Below, one piece after another: positions 49,890-58,306 of a stretch of 64,000 nt of DNA; the stretch's first letter is position 1; each line of letters starts with the position of its first letter. The notes under the pieces were generated by a model. The model did no database searches and was not told the DNA's origin. It was given only the letters and a program-made list of their open reading frames with translations. Position numbers and translations under genes: made by a program. Origin of the DNA: Streptomyces lomondensis (GTDB lineage: Bacteria > Actinomycetota > Actinomycetes > Streptomycetales > Streptomycetaceae); contig NZ_BMWC01000019.1 in assembly GCF_014651035.1 (NCBI RefSeq), forward strand, positions 1 to 64,000, in the 5' to 3' direction.

Positions 49890-50989
49890 CGGCGCTCCCG
49901 ACGGCGGTCCAGATGGCGCGGCAGGACATGGCGCCGGCCCTCTCCACGCCCCCGGACCCGGTCGCCCACGCCCGCCCGCAGGAACTCCCGGGCGACGCCC
50001 ACCAGATCCTCGAACGCTGCCGTGCGCTGGTCCGGCCGGCCCTGGCCGAGGCCGTGGCGCGGCTGCACCCCTGGGTCGGCGAGATGGCCGCGTACTCCTT
50101 CGGCTGGTGCGAGGTGGGCGGCGCCCCGGCCGCGGCCTCCGGCGGCAAGGGCGTGCGGCAGGCGCTCGCGGTGCTCGGCGCCGAGGCGGCCGGTGCGCCC
50201 GCGCGGGCCGGGGTGGCCGCGGCCGTCGCGGTGGAGCTGGTGCACACCTTCTCCCTGCTGCACGACGACATCATGGACGGCGACACGGACCGGCGCCGCC
50301 GCCCGGCCGTGTGGAAGGCCTACGGCACGGGGCCCGCGGTCCTCGCGGGCGACGCCCTGTTCGCGCTGGCCGTCGAGACGCTCGCCGCGCAGCCGGGCGG
50401 TGCCGCCGCCGTGCGGACGCTGTCCGTGGCGCTGGGCGACCTGGTGCGCGGCCAGGCGGACGACCTGCTCTTCGCCGACCGCCCCTGGACGGGACCGCGG
50501 CGCGTGCGGCCGGACGAGTACCGGGCGATGGCGGAGCACAAGACGGGCGCGCTGCTGGGCTGCGCGGCCGCACTGGGCGCCGTGCTCGGCGGTGCCGCCC
50601 CCGAGACGGTCGCCGCCCTCGACCGGGTGGGCCGGCATCTCGGGATCGCCTTCCAGATCGTCGACGACGTGCTGGGCATCTGGGGCGACCCCCGGGTCAC
50701 GGGCAAGCCGGTCCACAGCGACCTGCGGGAGCGGAAGAAGACGTTCCCGGTGCTGGTTACGCTCGGCTCGCCGAGCGGCGGCCGGCTCGCCACGCTCCTG
50801 GAGACCGGCGACGAGCCGGACGCGGCGGCGGCGCTGATCGAGGAGGCGGGCGGCCGTTCGGCGGCCATGGCGGAGGCCCGGCGGCACCTCGCCGCTGTCG
50901 AGACGGCCCTCGCGGGCGTACCGTCGGCGGCGGGGGCCGTCGGCGAGCTGCGGTCGCTGCTCGGCTTCCTGGTACGGCGCGACCTCTGA
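49886..50989 (+). CDS. Polyprenyl diphosphate synthase, resembling family 2 encapsulin cargo
   Basis: A 367-residue trans-isoprenyl diphosphate synthase condensing isopentenyl with allylic diphosphates. First Asp-rich motif in SLLHDDIMDGD, second in FQIVDDVLGIWGDP; KTGALLGCAAALGAVLGG lies between. The 40-residue N-terminal segment (MTALPTAVQMARQDMAPALS onward) is disordered and ahead of the catalytic fold. The sequence from LHPWVGEMAAYSFGWCEVGG onward resembles the polyprenyl transferases annotated as cargo of family 2 encapsulins, whose disordered N-terminus targets them into the shell. No encapsulin gene is in the window, so cargo status is inference. The GTG overlaps the TPR gene stop. Confidence 0.9.
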   Translation: MTALPTAVQMARQDMAPALSTPPDPVAHARPQELPGDAHQILERCRALVRPALAEAVARLHPWVGEMAAYSFGWCEVGGAPAAASGGKGVRQALAVLGAEAAGAPARAGVAAAVAVELVHTFSLLHDDIMDGDTDRRRRPAVWKAYGTGPAVLAGDALFALAVETLAAQPGGAAAVRTLSVALGDLVRGQADDLLFADRPWTGPRRVRPDEYRAMAEHKTGALLGCAAALGAVLGGAAPETVAALDRVGRHLGIAFQIVDDVLGIWGDPRVTGKPVHSDLRERKKTFPVLVTLGSPSGGRLATLLETGDEPDAAAALIEEAGGRSAAMAEARRHLAAVETALAGVPSAAGAVGELRSLLGFLVRRDL

Positions 50990-51089
50990 GCGGGTGCCGT
51001 CCGCCCGGCCCTGATTGACCCCGGCCGCGTCGGCGGGTCAGGGTTCGACTCGGCGCGCTCCGCGACCCCGCGCCGGGAGGATGGCTGCC

Positions 51090-52049
51090 GTGATCGGCAT
51101 CTCGGAGATCGAAACCGCGGCCGGGCGGATCGCCGGGCACGTCGTGCGCACACCGACCGTGGACAGCCCGGGGCTGTCGGCGCTGCTCGGCGCCCCGGTC
51201 ACCACGAAGCTGGAACTGCTCCAGCGCACCGGCTCGTTCAAGGCGCGCGGGGCGACGGCGAAGCTGCTGTCGCTGGGCGAGGCCGAACGGGCCGCCGGCG
51301 TCGTCGCGGTCAGCGGCGGCAACCACGGGATCGCCGTCGCGGTCATGGCCGCCGCCCTGGATGTGAAGGCCACGGTGGTGATGCCGCGGTCGGCGCCCGC
51401 CCGGGCCGTGGAGATCGCGGAGGTGTCCGGCGCGTCGGTGCGGCTGACCGACGACATGGACGGCGCCTTCGCGCTCATGACGCGGCTTCAGCAGGAGGGG
51501 CTGACCCTGGTCCATCCCTTCGACGACCCGGTGGTGATCGCCGGACAGGGCACGGTGGGGCTCGAGTTCGCCGCCGACGCCGGGGAACTCACCGACGTGC
51601 TCGTCAGCATCGGGGGCGGCGGGCTGATCTCCGGTGTCGCCGCCGCGCTGCGGGCGCGCCGGCCCGGGGTGCGGGTGTGGGGCGTGGAGACCGAGGGAGC
51701 GCAGGCCATGTCCGAGGCCCTGGCGGCGGGCGGCCCGCGACCGGTCGCCCTGTCGTCGATCGTGTCCACGCTCAGTGCCCCGTCCGTGTCCCGGCTGACG
51801 TACGACCACGTCTCCGCCCTGGTCACCGAGGTGCTCGTGGTCCCGGACCGGGAGGCCGTACAGGGCTCGCTGGATCTGGCGGACCACGCCAAGGTGTGGA
51901 CCGAGCCGGCCGCCGGGTGTCTGCTGCCCGCCGCCCGGCAGGTCCTGGAGCGGGTCGGTGACGGGGCCCGGCTCGGCCTGGTGGTGTGCGGGGGCAACGC
52001 CACCACGGGCGACATGATCGCGTGGTCACGTCGCTTCGGTCTGCGCTGA
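51090..52049 (+). CDS. Serine/threonine dehydratase-like PLP enzyme
   Basis: A 319-residue fold-type II PLP enzyme like threonine ammonia-lyase (catabolic) and serine racemase. Schiff-base Lys in QRTGSFKARGATAKLL; PLP phosphate loop SIGGGGLISGVAAAL; VSGGNHGIAVAVMAAALDVK for the amino acid carboxylate. GTG 51090 is preferred because GGGAGG (51075-51080) is 9 bases upstream; an ATG at 51081 touches the motif. No regulatory ACT domain. It follows the prenyl synthase gene by 100 bases; no functional link is evident. Confidence 0.9.
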   Translation: MIGISEIETAAGRIAGHVVRTPTVDSPGLSALLGAPVTTKLELLQRTGSFKARGATAKLLSLGEAERAAGVVAVSGGNHGIAVAVMAAALDVKATVVMPRSAPARAVEIAEVSGASVRLTDDMDGAFALMTRLQQEGLTLVHPFDDPVVIAGQGTVGLEFAADAGELTDVLVSIGGGGLISGVAAALRARRPGVRVWGVETEGAQAMSEALAAGGPRPVALSSIVSTLSAPSVSRLTYDHVSALVTEVLVVPDREAVQGSLDLADHAKVWTEPAAGCLLPAARQVLERVGDGARLGLVVCGGNATTGDMIAWSRRFGLR

Positions 52050-52392
52050 GGGTCCGGCGGCCTTCGGGAATCCGGCGCCGAAATTCGTCGGAGGGGTGTC
52101 GAGTTCAGCTGTTGGACACCTCCGCATTTACCGCCGGTTACCACCTGGCCGGCCGGGGATTTACGAATCCACGGGCCCCGGGCGGCCGAATTCTCCGCGC
52201 CCTCGGCGGCCCGGGCAGTCGAGGTAAGCCGCGCCCGGACCCGCGAAAGACCGTTTTCTCTCGCACACGTGCTCCCATCGTTTGAATAAAAGACAAGAAT
52301 GAACGCGGAGTTGCGATCCGTTTGAACGCAGGCGGCCTCACGCTGCGTACCTCTGGAAAAGGTGAGAGCCAGGTTTCCAGCGAGGGATGGCC
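52050..52392. other. 343-bp intergenic region upstream of the pseudokinase gene
   Basis: No gene seen. It has the most AT-rich stretches of this part (atttaccgccggttacc at about 52126 and tttgaataaaagacaag at about 52281), likely promoter sequence for the kinase-like gene, which would then have a leader of about 80 bases. No terminator after the dehydratase gene stood out. Confidence 0.5.
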
Positions 52393-54075
52393 ATGGGCAG
52401 GGCGCACGTCTCCACACACCAGTTGGTCGCCGGCGGCCGGTACCGGCTGCTCGAGATCATCCAGCGCGAGACCAACCGCATCTGCTGGTACGCCGAGGAC
52501 CTCGGCGCCGGCGACGTCTCCCGCCCGTGTCTGGTCACCCAGATCGGGCTGCCGGACGACCCGGGCGAGACCGACCGCCGGACCGCCGTCCGCCTGCTGC
52601 GCACGTCCGAGAACATGGCGCTGCTGTGCCCGGGCCGCATCGCCACGGTCGTGGACGCCGTCGAGGAGGCGGGCACCCTGTGGACCGTGAACGAGTGGAT
52701 CGACGGCACCCCCCTGGGCGAACTCCTCTCGGAGCAGGGCACGTTCAACTACGTGCGGGCCGCGCGCGTGGGCCTGGAGCTGCTCGACGTGCTGGACGCG
52801 GCGCACGCCGAGGGCATCACGCACGGCGAGCTCAGCCCCGGCCAGGTGTTCGTACGCGAGGACCACTCGATCGTCGTCACCGGCTTCGGGCTGGCCGGCG
52901 CGACCCTGGCACCGCGTCTGACGGCACCGGCGTACGCCTCCCCGGAACAGGCCCGCGACCAGCGCATCGGACCCGCGGCCGACCTGTGGGCGCTGGGCGC
53001 GATCCTCTACACGATGGTCGAGGGACGCCCGCCCTTCCGGGACCGGGGGCGTCCGGAGAACACGCTGAAGGGCGTGGACCGGCTGCCGCTGCGCGCGCCG
53101 ATGCGGGCCGGGCCGCTGGCGCAGGTCGTGCAGGGGCTGCTCCGCAAGGACTCCCGGGAGCGGCTCACCCGCCCGGTGGTCCGTGAGGCGCTGACCCGCG
53201 CGCTCAGCGAGGACCCCGAAGCGGCCGTGGGCTCGGTGGCGTCCCCGCGGCTGCGCGGCGCGTACGCCGCCGTGCGGCCGGGGAGCCCGGTCTGGAGCAG
53301 ACGGACCATGGTGGCCGGGACCGCCCTGGCCGTCGTCACCGTCGCGGTCGCCGTGCTCGCCGCGACCCAGGGGCTGCCCGGCGGTGACTCGGGCAGCGAC
53401 GCGGCCGAGTCCCCGGCCCGGCCACCGGCCTCCGCCGTGTCGCCGGGCGAGGGCACCGGCGGCGACACGGGCGGCGGCAGTGACAGCCCCGAGCCGTCCG
53501 GGACACCCGGCCCGACCGGGTCCCAGTCACCCTCCCCCTCCCCCTCCCCCACGCCCACGCCCACCGCCCCGTCCCCCACGCCGACGCCGTCCGATCCGGC
53601 CGCGGCCCTGCCGCCCGGCTTCCAGCGCTACGACGCGCCGGAGGGCTTCTCCGTGGCGCTCCCCGAGCACTGGACGCGGCTGGACACCGACCGCCAGGGC
53701 GACCTGGCGTACCGGATCGTCTTCGGTGCCGACGGCGACGACCGCACGCTGGCCGTCACCTACAGCGAGCGCGTGGGCCCGGACCCCGTCGCCGTGTGGC
53801 GGGACGACGTCGAACCGAACCTGAAGCAGTCCGGTGGCTACGACCGGATCGGCGAGATCCGCGCGACGACCTACCAGGGGCGCGAGGCCGCCGACATGGA
53901 GTGGACGGCGAAGGCCGACGGCACTCGCGTGCACACCTTCGGGCGGGGCTTCCTGCTGGGCGGGGGCCGCAGCTTCTCGCTGCGCTGGACGACGCCCGAC
54001 GCCGAGTGGGAGGACGCCGCGAACCAGGAGGCGCTGCGCACGTTCCTGAAGACGTTCCGGCCGGTCTCAGACTGA
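52393..54075 (+). CDS. Membrane Ser/Thr kinase-like protein with degenerate active site
   Basis: A 560-residue protein. Residues 15-265: protein-kinase fold (YRLLEIIQRETNRICWYAED, AYASPEQARDQRIGPAADLW, ALGAILYTMVEGRPPF). Key residues are lost: HRDLKPxN is HGELSPGQ, DFG is TGFG, and the VAIK lysine is absent (CLVTQIGL). It is therefore probably a pseudokinase. Residues about 300-320: one transmembrane helix (MVAGTALAVVTVAVAVLAAT). A Ser/Pro/Thr-rich linker (about 330-400) leads to an extracellular domain (PPGFQRYDAPEGFSVALPEH). GAGGG is 6 bases before ATG 52393; ATG 52387 is possible. Its 3' end overlaps the convergent hydrolase gene by 9 bases. Confidence 0.87.
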   Translation: MGRAHVSTHQLVAGGRYRLLEIIQRETNRICWYAEDLGAGDVSRPCLVTQIGLPDDPGETDRRTAVRLLRTSENMALLCPGRIATVVDAVEEAGTLWTVNEWIDGTPLGELLSEQGTFNYVRAARVGLELLDVLDAAHAEGITHGELSPGQVFVREDHSIVVTGFGLAGATLAPRLTAPAYASPEQARDQRIGPAADLWALGAILYTMVEGRPPFRDRGRPENTLKGVDRLPLRAPMRAGPLAQVVQGLLRKDSRERLTRPVVREALTRALSEDPEAAVGSVASPRLRGAYAAVRPGSPVWSRRTMVAGTALAVVTVAVAVLAATQGLPGGDSGSDAAESPARPPASAVSPGEGTGGDTGGGSDSPEPSGTPGPTGSQSPSPSPSPTPTPTAPSPTPTPSDPAAALPPGFQRYDAPEGFSVALPEHWTRLDTDRQGDLAYRIVFGADGDDRTLAVTYSERVGPDPVAVWRDDVEPNLKQSGGYDRIGEIRATTYQGREAADMEWTAKADGTRVHTFGRGFLLGGGRSFSLRWTTPDAEWEDAANQEALRTFLKTFRPVSD

Positions 54076-55506
54076 GCCGCGCGGTGCGCGCTGGGCGGTG
54101 GGCCGGCCGCCGTGGAGCGGCTCGGTGCGCCAGCGCGCCGTGAGCGAGCGGTCCGCGAGGGAGCAGGTCAGCGCCAGCCGGTGCGGGGTCTCCAGGAACA
54201 CCACCTCCACGGTCAGCGTGCCGACATCGGTCCAGCCGCCGCTCACCGCGGTCGGGAGGGGCTCCTCGGCGACCGTCCAGCCGGGCTCTCCGATCCGCAG
54301 GTCCAGCCGGTCCCCTTCCCGGTCCCCGGTGAGCGTCAGCGTCCAGCCGTCCGCGTCCGGTGCGAGCCCGACCGCCCGCGCCGGTCCCGCCTCGCCGGAG
54401 GACGTGAACTCGGCGGCGGCCCAGTCCCCGGCCCGTTCCGGCGGTGCGGAGCTGCCCGGAGCGGGCGGCAGCGCGAGCCGGGTGAGGCGCTCTTGCAGCT
54501 CGGCGTCGGCGGCCTCCCGGCCGGGCAGCGGCTCGGGCCCGAAGGCGGGCAGCAGATGCTCCCAGACGAGGTTCAGGAACTCCTGCATCCGCTCGGTCGC
54601 CGCGGTCGCCGCGATCACCGCGTCCTGCTCGGGCAGCACCAGGCAGAACTGGCCGTACGCGCCGTCGCCCCGGTAGCCGTGCCGGGAGATCCAGAACTGG
54701 TGGCCGTAGCCCTGCTGCCAGTCCTCCCAGTCCGCCTCTGCCATAAAACCGGCGGTCGGTATGTGCGGGCGCGAGGCACGGGCCACCCATCCCTGCGGCA
54801 GCAGCCGCTCGCCCTCCCAGACCCCGTCGGACAGGTACAGCTGGCCCAGGCGGGCGACGGCGTCGGTCGTGGCGTGCAGACCGCTGAAGCCGAGCTCGCG
54901 GCCGGTGCGGTCCCGCCGCCAGAACACCTCCCCGATGCCCAGCGGGTCCAGCAGCCGGGGCCGCAGGTACGCGGTGAGCGACCCGCCGGTCACGCGCTGC
55001 ACGATCGCGGCGAGGGTGTACGTGGCGGGCTGGTTGTAGGCGAAGACCGTCCCCGGGTCACGGTCGGGCGGCAGCAGCAGGAACCCGCGCACGGGCTCCT
55101 CGGGGTCCCGCGCATAGGCCTCCTCGACGGTCTCCCGCTCATGGCCGCTCGCCATGGACGCCACGTGCCGCACGAGCATGGCCCGGCTGCGCGGGTCGGT
55201 GATGTCGGCCTCGAACTCCGGGAAGTACGAGATCACCGGCGCGTCGAAGTCGAGCAGTCCCTCGGCCTCGGCCAGCGCGGCGGCGGTGCCGGTGAAGCTC
55301 TTGCTGAGCGAGTACAGCAGCTGGGGGCGGCCGGGGGTGTACGGCGCCCACCAGCCGGAGGCGACCAGCCGGCCGTGCCGCACGATCATCAGGCTGTGCG
55401 GCTCGATCCCGGGGGCGGCTTCGAGGGCGTCGAGGAAGGCGAGGACGCCGGACGCGTCGACGCCTTGGGCGGCGGGGTCGGAGGGGGAGAGCACGGGGGC
55501 GTTCAT
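54067..55506 (-). CDS. Beta-lactamase-family serine hydrolase
   Basis: A 479-residue class C beta-lactamase/DD-peptidase-fold hydrolase without signal peptide, so cytosolic. Ser-x-x-Lys in LLYSLSKSFTGTAAALAEAE; Tyr-x-Asn in VFAYNQPATYTLAAI; a C-terminal beta domain (about 375-479) follows. Substrate could be a carboxylic ester or amide. The ATG at 55506 is the first in frame. It overlaps the pseudokinase gene tail and is divergent from the F420-type oxidoreductase across 72 bases. Confidence 0.88.
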   Translation of the reverse strand: MNAPVLSPSDPAAQGVDASGVLAFLDALEAAPGIEPHSLMIVRHGRLVASGWWAPYTPGRPQLLYSLSKSFTGTAAALAEAEGLLDFDAPVISYFPEFEADITDPRSRAMLVRHVASMASGHERETVEEAYARDPEEPVRGFLLLPPDRDPGTVFAYNQPATYTLAAIVQRVTGGSLTAYLRPRLLDPLGIGEVFWRRDRTGRELGFSGLHATTDAVARLGQLYLSDGVWEGERLLPQGWVARASRPHIPTAGFMAEADWEDWQQGYGHQFWISRHGYRGDGAYGQFCLVLPEQDAVIAATAATERMQEFLNLVWEHLLPAFGPEPLPGREAADAELQERLTRLALPPAPGSSAPPERAGDWAAAEFTSSGEAGPARAVGLAPDADGWTLTLTGDREGDRLDLRIGEPGWTVAEEPLPTAVSGGWTDVGTLTVEVVFLETPHRLALTCSLADRSLTARWRTEPLHGGRPTAQRAPRGSV

Positions 55507-55578
55507 GCAGGCATCGTGCCCCGCCGGCGGACCTTGATCGAGCCGTTTTCCCGCCCGGTGTCAGGGGACTCGGCGACT

Positions 55579-56550
55579 ATGGTGCAAATCGGATACACGA
55601 TGATGACCGAGCAGGCCGGCCCCCGCGAGCTCGTGGACCACGTGGTGCGGGCCGAGGAGGCGGGCTTCGACTTCTCGGTGACCTCCGACCACTACTTCCC
55701 GTGGCTGCGCTCGCAGGGCCACTCGCCCTACGCCTGGGCGGTGCTCGGCGCGGCCGCCCAGGCCACGTCACGTATCCCGCTGATGACGTACGTGACGTGC
55801 CCGACGTTCCGCTACCACCCGGCGGTGGTGGCGCAGAAGGCGGCGACGGTGCAGCTGCTGTCCGAGGGCCGGTTCCGGCTGGGGCTCGGCTCGGGCGAGA
55901 ACCTCAACGAGCACGTGGTGGGCGGCGGCTGGCCGTCCGTCGACGTCCGGCACGAGATGTTCGAGGAGGCCGTGGAGATCATCCGCGCCCTCTTCAAGGG
56001 CGGCCACGTCAACCACCGCGGCACGCACTTCGACGTGGAGTCGGCCCGGCTGTGGGACCTGCCGGACGAGGCGCCGCCCATCGGCATCGCCGTCTCCGGG
56101 GAGCAGTCCTGCGAACTCGCGGGCCGGCTCGGCGACCTGGTGATCGCCACCGAGCCCAAGGCGGGCCTGCTGGAGGCGTTCGACCGGCACGGCGGCCAGG
56201 GCAAGCCCCGCGTGGGCCAGTTGCCCGTCTGCTACGACCCCGACCGGGACACGGCCGTCAAGCGGGCGCACTCCCAGTTCCGCTGGTTCGGCAGCGGCTG
56301 GAAGGTCAACTCGGAGCTGCCGCACCCGGACTCCTTCGAGGCGGCGACCCAGTTCGTCACGCGGGACGACGTCGCCGACTCCATCCCGTGCGGCGACGAC
56401 CCGGACGCCTTCGTGGAGGCCGTACGCCCCTACGCCGAGGCCGGCTTCACCGAGATCGCCCTGGTCCAGATCGGGGGCGAGTCGCAGCCGGCGTACCTGG
56501 ACTGGTCGGAGAAGACCCTGCTGCCGGCCCTGCGCGACGCGTTCGGCTGA
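55579..56550 (+). CDS. F420-dependent LLM-class oxidoreductase (TIGR03557-like)
   Basis: A 323-residue luciferase-like monooxygenase fold protein of the F420-dependent glucose-6-phosphate dehydrogenase-like group: QIGYTMMTEQAGPRELVDHV at the start, FSVTSDHYFPWLRSQGHSPY, LMTYVTCPTFRYHPAVVAQK, LLSEGRFRLGLGSGENLNEH and the C-terminal FTEIALVQIGGESQPAYLDW. It should use deazaflavin F420; the substrate is unknown. ATG 55579 lies close to the divergent promoter region. A strong terminator follows. Confidence 0.9.
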   Translation: MVQIGYTMMTEQAGPRELVDHVVRAEEAGFDFSVTSDHYFPWLRSQGHSPYAWAVLGAAAQATSRIPLMTYVTCPTFRYHPAVVAQKAATVQLLSEGRFRLGLGSGENLNEHVVGGGWPSVDVRHEMFEEAVEIIRALFKGGHVNHRGTHFDVESARLWDLPDEAPPIGIAVSGEQSCELAGRLGDLVIATEPKAGLLEAFDRHGGQGKPRVGQLPVCYDPDRDTAVKRAHSQFRWFGSGWKVNSELPHPDSFEAATQFVTRDDVADSIPCGDDPDAFVEAVRPYAEAGFTEIALVQIGGESQPAYLDWSEKTLLPALRDAFG

Positions 56551-56580
56551 GGCCCTCGGCCGGCGCCTGTCCGACCAGCT

Positions 56581-56610
56581 GAGCCCTCCGGCCCGGAGGG
56601 CTCTTCTTCG
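56581..56610 (+). terminator. Intrinsic terminator after the F420 oxidoreductase
   Basis: GAGCCCTCCG (56581-56590) pairs with CGGAGGGCTC (56594-56603) across a 3-base loop, followed by the T-rich ttcttcgg. Confidence 0.78.
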
Positions 56611-56715
56611 GTCGGGGGCGTCGTCCCTCACCCGCCCGCGAGGTCGGCGGGTGCCGATAGGCTGCCGTTCGCACCTCGTGCAGTCCCGATCTGCCCCGCC
56701 TCAGGAGAGTCGTCC

Positions 56716-57747
56716 GTGACCGTAGCCCTCACCCCGCCCGAGACGTCCCCGGCACCCGTGTCCGATCTGGTCGCGCGCGACGCGCGGGAGTTCGGGGCGT
56801 ACGCCCGGACCGGAGGGTGGGCCTTCGGGCTGAAGGTGGCGCGCAGTGTGCGGCCCGGCGGGCAGGGCGCGGACGAGACGCCGAAGGTGTCCGCGAAGGA
56901 GTTCGCGGAGCTCGCCGGGTGCTCCCCCGAGCGGGTCATGCGCTACTACAAGGCGTGGGACCGGGCGGCCGACGACGGTCTGGTCCCGCACTTCGAGGCC
57001 CTGACGCCGGGTCAGGAGGTGGAACTGCCGGACCCCGACGTGTGGCTGAGCTACTACGTGTCCCGCAGCAGCGCCGGCTCCGAGCGCGGCACCGCCATCG
57101 CCGAGGCCGCCGAGGCGGAGGGCATCCGGCCCACGAAGGCGCTGGAGGTCGCGGAGAACCCCACCGCCCTGCGCGCCGCGATCCTCGCCGATCCCGCCAC
57201 CGCCCGCGCGGCCCGCCAGGCCCTGCTGGACCGGGTCCGCGAGGACCCCGATCTCCAGGCCGAGCTGGCCCGGGACGTCGTGCGCACCGACGAGCTGAAG
57301 AAGGCCGTCGCCGGCGAGAGCAGGGCCGCCGACCGCGTCGGATACGTGCGCCAGATCGCCGAGTCGGGGCAGATCAGGACGCCCGCCGGGCAGACCGTCG
57401 ACGCGCCCGCCGACCTCCGCCAGGAGGCCGAGCGCCACCTGTCCCTCATCGACGAACTCGACGACGACGAGGACGCCGGCGAGTGGGCCGCCGAGGCGTA
57501 CGACACCATGAAGTCCCTCGTCGTCGAGGCCGTGGAGGCCGACCCGGGGCTGCGCGTGCAGGAGCGGCGCACGAAGTTCTACAGCAGCCTCCAGAAGGCG
57601 ACCAAGGTGTTCGAGGAACTGACCTTCGACGACGTCCCGGAGTTCTACGAGGACGACATGGTCACGCAGTTGGAGGAGCTCCAGCGGGCCGTCGCCGTGT
57701 GCATCGAGTCGCTGCGCGGCGCCCGCGGGAATCACCCGGAGGGCTGA
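56716..57747 (+). CDS. Conserved hypothetical with HTH-like N-terminal region
   Basis: A 343-residue soluble protein I cannot assign to a characterised family. The N-terminal third contains SAKEFAELAGCSPERVMRYY, which reads like a helix-turn-helix, followed by KAWDRAADDGLVP. The middle and C-terminal parts are helical and acidic (HLSLIDELDDDEDAGEWAAE, KFYSSLQKATKVFEELTFDD). It may bind DNA. The GTG follows CAGGAGAG with 8-base spacing. It lies between a terminator and the SsgA-like gene, which has its own promoter match. Confidence 0.72.
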   Translation: MTVALTPPETSPAPVSDLVARDAREFGAYARTGGWAFGLKVARSVRPGGQGADETPKVSAKEFAELAGCSPERVMRYYKAWDRAADDGLVPHFEALTPGQEVELPDPDVWLSYYVSRSSAGSERGTAIAEAAEAEGIRPTKALEVAENPTALRAAILADPATARAARQALLDRVREDPDLQAELARDVVRTDELKKAVAGESRAADRVGYVRQIAESGQIRTPAGQTVDAPADLRQEAERHLSLIDELDDDEDAGEWAAEAYDTMKSLVVEAVEADPGLRVQERRTKFYSSLQKATKVFEELTFDDVPEFYEDDMVTQLEELQRAVAVCIESLRGARGNHPEG

Positions 57748-57771
57748 GCATCTTGTGCGTGGAGGGGGTAC
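57748..57771 (+). promoter_or_regulatory. SigB-type promoter of the SsgA-like gene
   Basis: GCAT (57748-57751), 14 bases, GGGTAC (57766-57771) is an exact match to the Streptomyces SigB consensus GNNT-N14-16-GGGTAC/T. Transcription would start about 57778 and give a leader near 32 bases that includes a small TAGAG-gg-CTCTA dyad (57772-57783). The start is in a true intergenic gap. Confidence 0.6.
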
Positions 57772-57809
57772 TAGAGGGCTCTACGTCGGTTCTTCCCGGA
57801 GGCCCTCTC

Positions 57810-58235
57810 GTGAACTCCTTCGTGCACAAGACGCTGGTGGTGCAGCTCCAGGCGGGTGACGCGGACCGCTTCTCCGTGCTCGCCCACATGAGCTACGACG
57901 CCGCCGACCCGTTCGCCGTCACCGTCGTCTTCAGCCACGACGGCCGCGTCCTCGCCCGGTGGCAGCTGGACCGGGAGATGATCGCCGACGGTCTGCGGCG
58001 TCCCGTCGGGCTCGGGGACGTGCGGATGCGTCCCGAGTCCCGGGGCGTGTGGCAAGAGCTGCGCATGGAGTTCCTCGGCGACGCCCGCGCCGACGGCGGC
58101 CGCCACCACGCGGTGGTGTTCGCGTGGGCCCCGGCGTTCGCGGCGTTCCTGCGGGAGACCCACGAGGTGGTCCCGCCGGGCCGCGAGGAGGTCCACGTCG
58201 ACGACTTCCTCGCGGAGGTCATCGCCGGGGGCTGA
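57810..58235 (+). CDS. SsgA-like (SALP) sporulation/cell division regulator
   Basis: A 141-residue SsgA/SsgB family protein: SFVHKTLVVQLQAGDADRFS, MSYDAADPFAVTVVFSHDGR, WQLDREMIADGLRRPVGLGD and VHVDDFLAEVIAGG. SALPs occur only in morphologically complex actinomycetes and control septum placement and spore-wall maturation; which paralogue this is cannot be settled here. GTG 57810 follows CGGAGG (57797-57802) with 7-base spacing; the open frame continues upstream out of the previous gene but has no start support. It ends before a very strong terminator. Confidence 0.92.
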   Translation: MNSFVHKTLVVQLQAGDADRFSVLAHMSYDAADPFAVTVVFSHDGRVLARWQLDREMIADGLRRPVGLGDVRMRPESRGVWQELRMEFLGDARADGGRHHAVVFAWAPAFAAFLRETHEVVPPGREEVHVDDFLAEVIAGG

Positions 58236-58255
58236 ACCGCGGCCGAGCCGGGTGG

Positions 58256-58303
58256 CTGTCCTCATGCCAGGAGGCCGGGGCCGGCCTCCTGGCATGAGGA
58301 CAG
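58256..58303. terminator. Bidirectional terminator with a perfect 23-bp stem
   Basis: The arm 58256-58278 (begins ctgtcctcatgccaggagg) is exactly complementary to 58281-58303 (ends tggcatgaggacag), with only two bases between. It lies between convergent genes: 20 bases after the SsgA-like stop and 3 bases before the DUF6328 stop. The length and perfection are exceptional. Confidence 0.88.
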
Positions 58304-58306
58304 CGG

